Part shown: positions 23,953 to 33,589 of the stretch, in pieces
How the letters are laid out: the number at the start of each line of letters is the position of its first letter
How positions within the stretch are numbered: position 1 is the stretch's first letter
Source: Pilatotrama ljubarskyi
Taxonomy: Eukaryota > Basidiomycota > Agaricomycetes > Polyporales > Polyporaceae
Length of the DNA stretch: 64,000 bases
Assembly (NCBI GenBank): GCA_022385805.1
Contig: MU277679.1
Location: 390,171-454,170 of the forward strand
Direction: 5' to 3'
The notes under the pieces: model-generated
The model's database searches: none
What the model saw: the letters and a program-made list of their open reading frames with translations, nothing else
Told to the model about the DNA's origin: nothing
Position numbers and translations under genes: made by a program

Positions 23953-24808
23953 TGATGTGCCAAATCTATCCTAAAGCCGTGAGGTTGAGGCCGAGAGCCT
24001 TTGTAGGTCGAGGCCTCTGACGAGCTGAGGTGAGGTAGATGGTGAGGTCAGGAGATGTAGCGGTTTGGCCGGGGTGCCCTTGAGGCGAACGTCACGACGT
24101 GGCAGCGGACTGGAGCGAACGGGGCTCTTCGCAGATGTTTGCAAGCTCTTCGCGGAGGTTCGCAACCGTTCGCGAGTCTTCGCGGGTGCTCGTTGCGCTC
24201 TTCGCAGTCTCGTTGGGCTCAACGCAGACACGGAGGAACTCAATGATTCTTTGCAGCTACGCAGTATTCAACAGCAACTCAGTGTAAGACGCAAACAGTG
24301 AAGAGGAAGACACGATGCTCAATAAGAAACTCGACGTGGCAAAGTAGTAAATGCAAGAGGGACACGGACGCGAACACAGCTAGGGCACAGTGAGATCTCT
24401 GCTCTCGGGAGGGGGAACAGAATCTGGATTGCTGTGCTGCGAAGCGCGGGTATTTTACGTGGGTGCCAAAATGGCGTGCTACACATGTGACGCCGGACCG
24501 GACCTTCGCGCTGCCGAGCCGAATGCAAACGCATGGACCTAGCACTGGGGGCATCTTCAGGGCAGGCTGGTGCGAAGGTCTTCACTCCCCCAAACACCTG
24601 GTCGTCCACCGGGTTCTGCGCAACGGGTGCGCGTTGAGTCGCCCGCGGAACTTTGTGATTCGTTGCGAAGGCTACGAAGCGGCGAAGACTTGCGATTCGG
24701 GGCTGTGAAGCTGCGAAGGCTTGCGGATCTGTGCGAAGAAGTGTGAAGATGAGCGAAGGAAGCGGCTTCGGTGCTCCGCGGCCTTGTGCGCGGAGTGGGG
24801 TCGCATCA
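23953..24808 (+). repeat. LTR-C copy 1, solo LTR
   Basis: 856 bp starting TGATGTGCCAAATC and ending GCATCA: TGATG/CATCA inverted termini with CCGG at 23949-23952 and CCGG at 24809-24812 as a 4-bp target duplication. The first 390 bp are about 90% identical by eye to 63606-64000. It is rich in TTCGC(A/G) motifs. The right boundary depends on the short termini alone. Confidence 0.6.
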
Positions 24809-25023
24809 CCGGAGTTGGGCCAGGGTGGCCCAGAGGTGGCCCAGAGTTGAGTTAAAGAGGCTCGGAGTTGGAGTGGAAAAGGATAGGAGGGAAGTGCGGA
24901 AGTGGAGAACAGAGGTGTCAATGAGGGGAAAACGGCAGGGAATGGGAGAGGCGAAGAGACGGAAGTTCTGGCATGTGGGCTCGGAGTTCGGAGAACCCAC
25001 ACCATCAGCTCGGAGGTGGTCTC

Positions 25024-26626
25024 CTAGTCCAATGGCTCGATAGGGAGGTCCTCCGGAGCCACAGCGGTTGTCTCAGAAGGCTCCTTGGAGACGTCCTCGA
25101 CCTCAGAGTCAAGAAACCCCAACTCCAGAGAGGTGCTCCAAAAGTCCGTGGTCCCGAACTCCTGGAGGTCCGGACTTGCCAAAAGCGGACTAGAGGTGTC
25201 CGGAGTCAGACTATGCAAGCCGGAGTAAGTAGAGAAGTGATCCTGGAGGTCCTCGGAGTTTGCCTCGGAGTTCACCTCAGAGTTTGCCTCAGAGTTCGTA
25301 GATGCGGCGCTGGAGAGGTCTCGGAGTTGCTCGGAGTTGCGCCCCAGTAATGTCTGTCGAGGGAATGGGCAAGGGTGCGGAGGTCATAAAGGGATGCGGG
25401 CTTGCCGACAAGAGTGATGTGGTCCTTGAGACGATCAGGAAGGCCACGGTAGAACTGAAAGCGGAGTGCAGCGGTGCCCCAGTTGACCTGAGTTGCGAGC
25501 CGGTTGAACTCCGTGATGTAGCCAGAGATCTGGTCGGAGTTGTGTTGAACTTCCAGGGTTGCGTACTGGCCATACGCGGTCGGGAGATCACACAGTGGCT
25601 GTGTTACACAGCATGGACGTTCCTACTTACTATATATAGTTTCTTTTGTTTCTTTGTACGATACTTCTCTTCCGGACACTTCTGGACTTCTCCAGTGCGT
25701 TCTACGCTGTTCCGGATCCCTATGGACTCGTCTAGATAGTTCTAGTCGATGGTGCGATACTTACACCATCCTCGCACCATCGTCTTACTCATCGTATGCT
25801 AGATCACATGCCCTCCTTTCTTCGCTTACTCATGCGTCCTCTGGACTTGTATATAAGGAGGACATTCTCTGCCCCTGCTCTTCAGTCTTTCGCTCACAGA
25901 CTGAAGAGTAAGTACTACACATCTATGCTTACAGATATGGTTTACTTACCAAGTACTTGTAGCTCTCTTTGTGCGGCTTACAGGTACTTACTCTATGCAA
26001 TATAGTCTTTCGCTCACAGACTGAAGACTCTCTTTGTGCGGCTTACAGTCGTGCTCCTGCCTTCCAGGTTCAGAGTTCATCAAGTTGGCCATCCGAAGGG
26101 ACTCTAGTTTGTGCTCAGCATCTCCGGAGATGTCATAAGGTCCAAAGTTCGTTCAGAGTTCGTCCTGAAAGGCCTGGTAGTCGGACATGAAGAGCGGAGG
26201 GTTCTCAGACTCGCCTTCGAGGAGGTACGGCTCAAACCACTGAAGCGCAGTCCCTTTGAGGTAGAAGAGTGCATAGGTGACCTTCTTAGCCTCGGAGTTC
26301 AAGGTCTGGGGCGGGGCCTTGAAGACGAGCTCCAGCTGAGCGAAAAAAATGCGGAGTTCGTCAGAGTTGGACCCATCAAACTGGTCTGGTTCTCGGACAT
26401 TGTGCTGCTCATCCGGAGTTGAGAGATAGGCTCAGAAGAAGGCCTCAGATATGAGGAAGAAGGCACCTGCCAACTCCTGGCTGAAGTCTGAGGGTGCGGG
26501 ATTGGGATGAGGAGGTCCAGTAGGCAGTGGGAGTTGGTGGAAAGGAGTTTGTGAGGAAGTGTCGGGGTTGGAGGTGTTTTGAGGCTTGCAGGCAGAGAAC
26601 CCACGGAAGGTGTCCTCGGAGTACAT
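25024..26626 (-). pseudogene. gypsy-type gag of element A, broken
   Basis: Minus-strand capsid-like sequence characteristic of fungal Ty3/gypsy (Tf-like) gag: MSDYQAFQDEL, TNFGPYDISGDAEHKLESLR, ISGYITEFNRLATQVNWG, LRFQFYRGLPDRLKDHI, LAHSLDRHYWG. Gag packages element RNA in virus-like particles. It is inactive here: an in-frame TGA replaces the expected Arg in DEL-R-TNFGPYD (CGA to TGA), the frame shifts near 26300-26430, and LTR-D is inserted between 26047 and 25602. The final frame ends at 25024 with an acidic tail (PEDLPIEPLD). No zinc knuckle was found. Confidence 0.7.
25602..26047 (+). repeat. LTR-D, copia-like solo LTR inside gag
   Basis: 446 bp from TGTTACACAGC to GCGGCTTACA, interrupting the gag frame on both sides. 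It has a TATA-like TATATATAG near 25632. The 3' part contains two copies of a module: a hairpin (CTTCAGTCT at 25880-25888 pairing with AGACTGAAG at 25898-25906; second at about 26000-26020) followed by GTGCGGCTTACAG. The same module organisation ends the copia LTR at 61995-62320. I found no convincing target duplication. Confidence 0.6.
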
Positions 26627-26656
26627 CAGAAGATCTTAGGGGGAGTTCGGATACAT

Positions 26657-27345
26657 TGTTAGGGACGTGCTGGCGTTAAGTCCGGAGTTGGGGGTGTGGA
26701 CTTCAAAAATGCGGACTTCAGAGTTGAGAATGTCCAGACGGAGGCACAGCAAGGGTGAGGACTTCCGTGAAGCTATTAGCAACACACCTGAGAACCTTCT
26801 GAGGTGTCCTCAATTTCGGACTAGAGGATGGGGGTGGAGTACGTCTGGAGTTGGAGCGGAGTACGTCCCAGAGTTGGAGCGGACTTGGAGACAAGGAGCA
26901 GAAATGAGGACAACATACAAGTTGATTGCAGGATCACGGCAATGACAAGAAGTACAAGAAGTATCCAAACTGAGTAGCTACGACATACCAGCTCGGTATA
27001 TATAGAAGTAAGCCTTATTGTGAACGTAAACAATAAGGAGAAGGACGGAAGAGGGGTTCCGGGATGAAGACAATAAGTCAATTGTGAAGGAATGGCGCAA
27101 TCTGAGACATAAGACTGAACTTTGGAGAAAATGCGGAGTTGTAGTCCGAAAAAGCGAAGTTGTAGTCCGAAAATGCGGAGTAAACTCCGGAAAAGCGGAG
27201 TACAAGTATGGAAAGAATGCAGTGAAGTCAGAATGGGGAAATAAGTCCGGAGATAGGTCCGGAAAATGCGGATTTAATGGCCGAAGTTAAGTCCGGAAAA
27301 TGCGGAGTTAAACTGGAGAAGAAGGTGGGTGCACAGGATGTAACA
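26657..27345 (-). repeat. LTR-A copy 2 (5' LTR of element A)
   Basis: 689 bp; same termini as copy 1. It has two units of the roughly 23-bp repeat (26838-26890) against three in copy 1, and the intact palindrome CCTTATTGT...ACAATAAGG near 27015-27040. Confidence 0.9.
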
Positions 27346-27612
27346 GTCTGTGCTCAGACTTCAGACTTCTGACCCAACTTCAACTCCTGACTTAGTTCTG
27401 TCTCTGTTCCAGTAATCCTCTCCTCTGAAGAGCTAGCTCATTCTTGTCAACTCCTTACTCTGTGTCTGTCTCGAATTGAGGACAAGATTCATGTTACCCA
27501 TGTGTTGCTAATAGCTTTGTGAAAGTCCCCCCTTGTGCATACTCCAACCCCGAGTGTACTCCGATACGTTCTCTGCACCCATGGAGTTGCCCTAGTCTGC
27601 ATGGTCCTAACA
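27346..27612 (+). repeat. LTR-B copy 1, right part
   Basis: Continues the LTR-B consensus broken at 21933 and ends GGTCCTAACA, followed by the AGTGC duplication at 27613-27617. Confidence 0.85.
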
Positions 27613-27617
27613 AGTGC

Positions 27618-28703
27618 ACAATAACAGTTATAAGGGTCAGGAACAAATGGAGAACTGAGGGAAAGTGGGCCATTCCTGGCAGGTACAATTATTTTGAATT
27701 GTCTATGCAAAACACAACAGAATGTCAGGCGTAGAGTGCTTACTGCTCAGAACTTGAGTGGCTTTCGATTTTTATGTGACCAGTTGGAAGCCCAGGAGAA
27801 TGTTTGCTGACTGCATGTAGTATGTGTAGAAGACTTCCATATTAATTGTTGTTGATATGCATTTTTTCATCTGCATACTATGATGAGTACATAGATGGTT
27901 TTATCATGTAGTGCTGAATGAGAAAGCTTTCTGGTGATGGATGATATGCACAGATCTGATGGAAATTGAGCTTACAATCTGAGAAATACCTTGAAAGTGG
28001 CTGGACTTGCAAGTGACTTTTGTTAGTCCCTAAGGCAGTATTTGTGCTTGTCCAGTGAAGGAGAAGCCCACTTAGGGTTCCCTAGTGACATATAATATGC
28101 CTGTATTTGCTTGAGCCATGACACCACATATGGGAAAGAAGGCTCTTAACATGTATATTGATCATATATTGCTTTTCGCAGCCCTATGATGCTTATGAGT
28201 GAATCTTCCAATGAAGCTGATTAATAGCTCTGTAATGGTATATAATCGATGTGCATTTGATAGAAACAGGCCCAACACTCATGATATACTCAGAAAGTGG
28301 CTAAATCATGCCTGATTTTCATTGGAGTCTCTGGGCACTTGGCAGAGCTTATGAAAAGAAAAGCTCTGTGAAGCACCCGAGAACTTCATATCCTCACGCT
28401 TGGGTGCTAATATTAGCCTCTGTGGAGGGCTTTTTGCTTTCTTGCTCTCTGATTCCCTATGCATTTTGAGGGTTTGATATACCATTGAAAAGCAGCTGTT
28501 ACACTGAATTTAGCCATGGTATTTGTGTGAAGTAATGCCTACAACTGCACTCTTAGGAAGCCTAACAATGATCTCTAGTCGAAGACTGATTCACTTGCAC
28601 AGCCTCAGTTACTAAATCAAATGACCAGTATTATGTATGGTACCAAGGCCATGGCTCAGCAAGACAACCTGAACCTGTTTATGGAGAGTTACAGTGTTTT
28701 GAT
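27618..28703. repeat. AT-rich degenerate repeat DNA
   Basis: No open frame longer than about 60 codons. Phrases recur at about 305-310 bp: GATATGCACAGATCTGAT (27943) against GATGTGCATTTGATAGA (28248), and GAAAGTGGCT at about 27995 and 28297, with a further relative near 29270. Consistent with an old tandem or dispersed repeat. Confidence 0.5.
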
Positions 28704-28705
28704 TA

Positions 28706-29099
28706 CCATAAAAGTTGTCACGTGAAACATTGGCTCTCCAGACCACATCCTGAATATTAGAAAATTGTTGCAGCTCACAGAGCTCATGGAAATGGATGAT
28801 TCTTTCCTTAAGAAAAGCATATATTTATATGCTATTTTCTGATGTATACTCTAGATGGAGAATGAAGCTTGCAGGCTCCACATTGAATATTAAGCTTGGT
28901 GCATGGTAGTTGAAGCTGTTATAACCACAGTGGGCCATTTGACATGCTTTTTGGTCACCTATGCACCCAATTTATATGGATCTCAGAGTGAAAAAATCCA
29001 ATGAAATGGCTACAAGACAGATCAAGATTTTTCAAGAAGGGATGCCACAGGCAAAGCCATTCTGATCTTCTGATTATGTGACAACTTTTATGCAAATGG
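28706..29099. mobile_element. MITE-2 copy a, 394 bp
   Basis: The right terminus read inverted is CCATTTGCATAAAAGTTGTC; the left terminus is the same with a 5-bp deletion (CCATAAAAGTTGTCAC). Flanked by TA (28704-28705 and 29100-29101). The interior is about 85% identical by eye to the copy at 61362-61781. No coding capacity. Confidence 0.75.
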
Positions 29100-29101
29100 T
29101 A

Positions 29102-29582
29102 ATAAGGAGCATGCTGCAAATCAATACTTTGTTATTGATAGGCACCTATATACTGTTACAATATAGATGTATAGATGCTATGACCACATAGAGCCAACCG
29201 AAACCTTTTTGATGATTTATGATTTGTAAAAATTTGATAGAGATTGGCTGAAAAATGGAGAAATATAAGAAAAGTGGCTGAACTTGTTCATAATTTTTCA
29301 CAGTCTCCTGAGCATGTCGTGCTCACGAATTTCACAAGCATGACAACCGCCTGAGGGACTTCAAATTCTTGTGTTTTGGGCACCTATTTTGCAGCCACTA
29401 AGCAGCCTCGGTTTCAAACAGAATACTCATGCCTGGGTTTCCCTGCAGTCCAAACTCAGTGAAAGTGGGTTCACGTGAAAGCTGTGAGCAAGCTCTTATC
29501 AGATCAAATAGACCACCAGACTTTGTGACTAGCATAATATGCTTCAAAATGCATCCTACTGTTTCCAACTTCTACTGCAGAG
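29102..29582. other. AT-rich non-coding DNA
   Basis: Continuation of the degenerate repeat DNA; no gene recognised. Confidence 0.45.
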
Positions 29583-30256
29583 TGTTAGCACCCATGTGGA
29601 CCCCTCCCATCCATGACAGTGCCTCCCCCCCCATCTAGGCCCAAGCCCCCAAGGGCCATCACATGACCCTGGAAACTGGGAACCTGGTGCAGGGTCAGAA
29701 ACCCGTCGGGGTATAAGAATCGTGTGAACCGGCTTCCCGACCAAAACACTTCTCTCCCCCCTCCCCCCCCCACCATTCACTGCGTAAAGTGAAAAGTAGC
29801 TCAGCATTGGCTGTTCGGGTCTTTGCTGCATAGAACATGTAGCTTACACAGTCGCACACATAGACTATACCTAGTACAGCTGGCAGCGAAGTGAAGCCAA
29901 CAGGAGGCTGCGTGAATCCGACAAAATGCAGCCAAGAGGCAGGGAGTCCCAGCTGAGCGGAGTCGCGCACACCGCGCAGATGTGTGGGAGAACACAGCGC
30001 ATGTAGCACGTGGGTGACACAATGCCGGACCGACGAGGTGTGCTACAGCGTCTGTGGGATGTCTACCTGCTGTCTACGCCATACTGAACCCACAGAGGCT
30101 CCGCCACCAGTATGTGCTGGGCAAACGTCTGCACCCTCCCTGGGCCTCCATATCTCTCGAAGTCTCGTCTTGCAGCAACATCTGTGGATATATAATTGGG
30201 GTGCTCCCCCATCATGAAATCCTTCATCTCAGACTCGGACACCTCCCACCGTGACA
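29583..30256 (+). repeat. possible LTR (family E)
   Basis: TGTTAGCACCC at the left and CCGTGACA at the right, a GC-shifted unit with a TATAAGA promoter-like motif near 29712, immediately followed by a gag-like start at 30290. There is no second copy and no target duplication, so this is only a candidate. Confidence 0.35.
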
Positions 30257-30289
30257 ACTACTGTCTCCTCCTGTGTTCGCTCTGACACT

Positions 30290-30595
30290 ATGCCCCGCAA
30301 CTCATCGACCGCTCTCGCTCGCCTCAAGGCTCTCCTCCAATCGACACGCACCCGAGCCCCTCTACGTCCTCAAGATATGGTAGTAAAGCCCGCAAGGCTT
30401 CTGCGCGAACCGTCCACTCCGGCGGAACACCTGGTGAGGGTGTTGCTGGATAGGGATGATCTGGGCTTGGGCAGCCAAGGGCTTGACGGTGAGAGCATCT
30501 ACGACAACGTTAGGTTCGGGAAATGTGCTCGTATGTCGCAGGGGTTGCACCAGCACTGGGTTGGACATCGGAAGGACTCCGGTGTGGGTTGCTGA
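30290..30595 (+). pseudogene. gag-like N-terminal fragment
   Basis: Opens MPRNSSTALARLKALL then QSTRTRAPLRPQD, a basic leader of the kind seen at the N-terminus of some fungal gypsy Gag proteins, 34 bp after the candidate LTR end. After about 30 codons the composition becomes arbitrary and the frame stops at 30595. Weakly supported. Confidence 0.3.
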
Positions 30596-31409
30596 TGTGG
30601 ATCACTGAAGCTGACCGCTCCAGCGAGGCAGCGTACTGCTCAGCAGACATACTAGGTGCGTAGTATGAGGATGAAGTTCATGAGAGATGACTGACTAGTA
30701 CTAGGGCACTGGGATGAGTGTACACTGCTCAATGTCAAAGTTCGTCAGCCTTGTATAACCCGGGGACGATCACCTTCTCCCTGGGTGGTCATCAGGGTGT
30801 GATGACATTGGTACGTCTGGTCTTCTCCGAGTCTGCCCTGTGCGCCCCTCACTAACATTCGCTGTCTGAGATGAAGCATCGGTCCAGGTTCCCACTCTTC
30901 ACGTCAGACCTTCTCTTCCGTATGGCGCTGTCGTCAGTGGATGATGTTACAACTGCACCACCGACGGCATCCGACGTACGCAGACTCACCCACTCCTGGC
31001 TGACTGCTCCCATGCTCTGGGAACCTGTCCATGGATCCATGGACCTCTATGGCCGGCACTCGATGAGGTTCACATCACGGATCACGATATGGTTAATGAC
31101 TGTATATGGAACTCTGTATTGCAGTGAAGTGTGCAATCAAGTCTACTATGTATTTTCAAGTGGGCTGGGTGCAGTGGTCGGACCGTCAAGGAAGAACGCA
31201 AATAGTGATGGATCAAGCACCCAATGTACCTCGGGCTGAGTAGTACAGTATAGCCACTTGGGGCTATGCTTGCCAGGCAATTCTCTGCAGAAAGCAGCAT
31301 CGGCGGAGCGCAGCCTACACATCCAGAAACTTTGACGTCACGTAGTGCATACAGGCGCATGGTGCTGCTCGCTGACGACTTCTTCTGATCCTACGCTGTT
31401 CAGGACAAC
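30596..31409. other. no recognised feature
   Basis: 0.8 kb between the possible gag start and the solo LTR-A. An open frame at 30871-31239 (+) has no recognisable motif. Confidence 0.4.
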
Positions 31410-32187
31410 TGTTACATCCCGTGCACCCACCTTCTTCTCCGGTTTAACTCCGCATTTCCGGAGTTAACTCCGCATTTTCCGGACTTAACTTCGGCCATTA
31501 AANNNNNNNNNNNNNNNNNNNNNNNNNNNNNNNNNNNNNNNNNNNNNNNNNNNNNNNNNNNNNNNNNNNNNNNNNNNNNNNNNNNNNNNNNNNNNNNNNN
31601 NNNNNNNNNNNNNNNNNNNNNNNNNNNNNNNNNNNNNNNNNNNNNNNNNNNNNNNNNNNNNNNNNNNNNNNNNNNNNNNNNNNNNNNNNNNNNNNNNNNN
31701 NNNNNNNNNNNNNNNNNNNNNNCTTATTGTCTTCATCCCGGAACCCCTCTTCCGTCCTTCTCCTTATTGTTTACGTTCACAATAAGGCTTACTTCTATAT
31801 ATACCGAGCTGGTATGTCGTAGCTACTCAGTTTGGATACTTCTTGTACTTCTTGTCATTGCCGTGATCCTGCAATCAACTTGTATCTTGTCCTCAATTCC
31901 GCTCCTTGTCTCCAAGTCCGCTCCAACTCCAGGACGTACTCTGCTCCAACTCCGGGACGTACTCCGCTCCAACTCCAGACGTACTCCGCTCCAACTCCAG
32001 ACGTACTCCACCCCATCCTCTAGTCCGAAATCGAGGACACCCCAGAAGGTTCTCAGGCACGTTGCTAATAGCTTCGCGGAAGTCCTCACCCTTACTGCGC
32101 CTCCGTCCGGACGTTCTCAACTCCAAAGTCCGCATTTTTTAAGTCCGCACCCCCAACTCCAGACTTAACGCCAGCACGTCCCTAACA
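31410..32187 (+). repeat. LTR-A copy 3, solo LTR with assembly gap
   Basis: Opposite orientation to element A: TGTTACATCCCG to CCCTAACA. Near-duplicate flanks ACAAC (31405-31409) and ACGAC (32188-32192) suggest an aged 5-bp target duplication. It contains the palindrome 31762-31770/31779-31787, TATATATA at 31796-31803, and four units of the roughly 23-bp repeat (31917-32015). A 220-bp run of N replaces part of it. Confidence 0.85.
31503..31722. other. assembly gap, 220 N
   Basis: Run of N inside LTR-A copy 3. The flanks match LTR-A, so the missing sequence is probably LTR. Confidence 1.
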
Positions 32188-32383
32188 ACGACGTAGCACA
32201 CATCGCCACAGTGTGCTGCCTCACGCAGGGACCCCCTCGACGAGCCTTCGCATGTGTAACACAATCAGGCCATTGCACCACATTCTACGGTGATCTGCAC
32301 ACCCTGTGCTGCCGCTTGTGTGTTTCGGGCAGCACAGGCCATAGCTCATATGCACTGTTTCTGACTGTACGCAGTGATCCCCA

Positions 32384-33418
32384 ATGACCAGCACCACCAT
32401 TGACATGTCTACCCTATCCGGCTCCCAGCAACAGAAGTCCGCTGTGGAGTGTCAGGCAGAGGCTCAGGCCGAAATGGCCCAGCTGCAGGAGGAGGCCTGA
32501 CTCAAGGTGGAGGCAGAGGCAGCCCCCAGAAGGCTGAGGAGGAGCAGAAGGTGGAGGAGGTGTGGAAGGCTGAGGTGGCATGAAAGGCTGCGGAGGAGGC
32601 ACACAAGCACATGGTGGAGGAAAGTCCGGAGGTCAAGGAGGTCAAGGGACCGAAGACAAAGAAGGCAAAGAAGGGTAAGGGGAAGGCAGTCAAAGAGGAG
32701 GAGGGCGAGGAGACAAAGCCCATCATTTTGGTGGTGACCAGGTAAGTCCCGCGTGCTTCTGGTGGAGTTCCGGACTAATTGTCTTCTTGTTTTAGTTTCA
32801 CCTATGACCAATGTCAGAAGATCAGAGCCCTGTGCATGTATTGGCAGGGGGGCAAGAACCACTTCTGCCACCTGTGCTTGGTCAAGAAGGCCAAGTGCAA
32901 GACAGACAGGCAGCCATCCAAGGGGCCCACCATCGCAGCAGGCTGGGGGCTCTGGTGGGAACTCCAGTCTGAACTTGCCCCTCAACTTCTGTGTTTGGTC
33001 AGCGAACCCAAGTGCCGCTGACAGTCTTACTGGTGAGGAGCTCCTCCAGACGCTCCTCATCGAGGTGCAACAGCTCTGGTGCGACCATGCACACACACAG
33101 GAGGTGCTCCGGGATGTCCATCCGGACATCCAGGAGTTCCAGAACAGCGTCCTGTTCCTCTGGCAGGACAGGGACCACCTTGCAGAGTGCCAAGCTGCCT
33201 CCGACATGTACCTCAACCATTTATGAGAGGAGATGAGCAAGATGGAGGTGGGTGACGAAGAGTTCACCACGAACCTCTCAGAGCCAAAGTCAGGATCGGA
33301 GGCAGAGGCTGGACTGAGCGCAGGTCCAGTGAGGGAAGACGGACGTGTGGCGGGCAGTGAAGGACAGGCGATGGAGGGAGAGGAAGGCACGGTGGGTGGC
33401 AAGGGGGGTGCGGAGTGA
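32384..33418 (+). pseudogene. Cys-rich coiled-coil protein gene, convergent to gypsy pol
   Basis: ATG at 32384 opens MTSTTIDMSTLSGSQQQ, then an Ala/Glu/Lys coiled coil (EAQAEMAQLQEEA; EEVWKAEVA; KKAKKGKGKAVKEEEGE). A 54-bp GT-AG intron (32742-32795) leads to a Cys-rich motif, CQKIRALCMYW then HFCHLCLVKKAKCK, resembling the CxxC-x6-C half of fungal Zn-cluster proteins. A C-terminal helical part follows (LLIEVQQLWCDHAHTQEVL, VLFLWQDRDHLAECQAA), then an acidic tail to the stop at 33418. Broken by three in-frame TGAs (after QEEA, EVA and NHL) and two frameshifts (near 32525 and 33000). I recall large families of such coiled-coil plus Cys-rich proteins in Agaricomycetes; function unknown. It ends 172 bp from the stop of gypsy pol on the other strand. 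Confidence 0.6.
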
Positions 33419-33589
33419 AGGCAGAACTCCAGGGGAGTTCCAAGGACGACCATAGCTACAGTATATAGTAAAGTGGTAAAGGTAGCAAATAAAAGGTCAC
33501 CTAGTAACTGAATTAAAGAGTGATAAAAATAAAAAAGCGAATGAGTAATATGCGAGCAAGTAAGTACCAAGGGTAAGTGAGAGACGCGA

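Larger units (their letters stand above)
21934..27345 (-). mobile_element. element A: complete LTR retrotransposon, gag only, nested in LTR-B
   Basis: Two direct LTRs (21934-22665 and 26657-27345) bound a 4.0-kb interior. The flanks are GTCTG at 21929-21933 and GTCTG at 27346-27350, a perfect 5-bp target duplication. The termini are TGTTA and TAACA. Coding sense is minus: the right LTR is the 5' LTR and a degraded gypsy-type gag follows it (26626 down to 25024). No protease, reverse transcriptase, RNase H or integrase motif was found in the interior; the space between gag and the 3' LTR holds insertions (LTR-B at 23059, LTR-C at 23953) and low-complexity DNA. It is therefore a non-autonomous or internally deleted gypsy derivative. 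Confidence 0.85.

Noticed and set aside
25592..26049. ACAGT as target duplication of LTR-D
   Set aside because: Using it would shift the LTR ends away from TG...CA and from the boundary seen in the homologous copia LTR.
31485..31736. Open frame across the N run
   Set aside because: It consists almost entirely of unknown residues from the assembly gap.
32384..33418. Recoded TGA (selenocysteine or readthrough) in the Cys-rich gene
   Set aside because: Frameshifts accompany the stops, fungi generally lack selenocysteine insertion, and similar stops occur in neighbouring dead elements.
32464..33570. 368-codon open frame on the minus strand
   Set aside because: It is the antisense shadow of the plus-strand coiled-coil/Cys-rich gene; its low-complexity Leu/Ser text mirrors Glu/Lys codons, and the plus frame has a proper intron and Cys motif.
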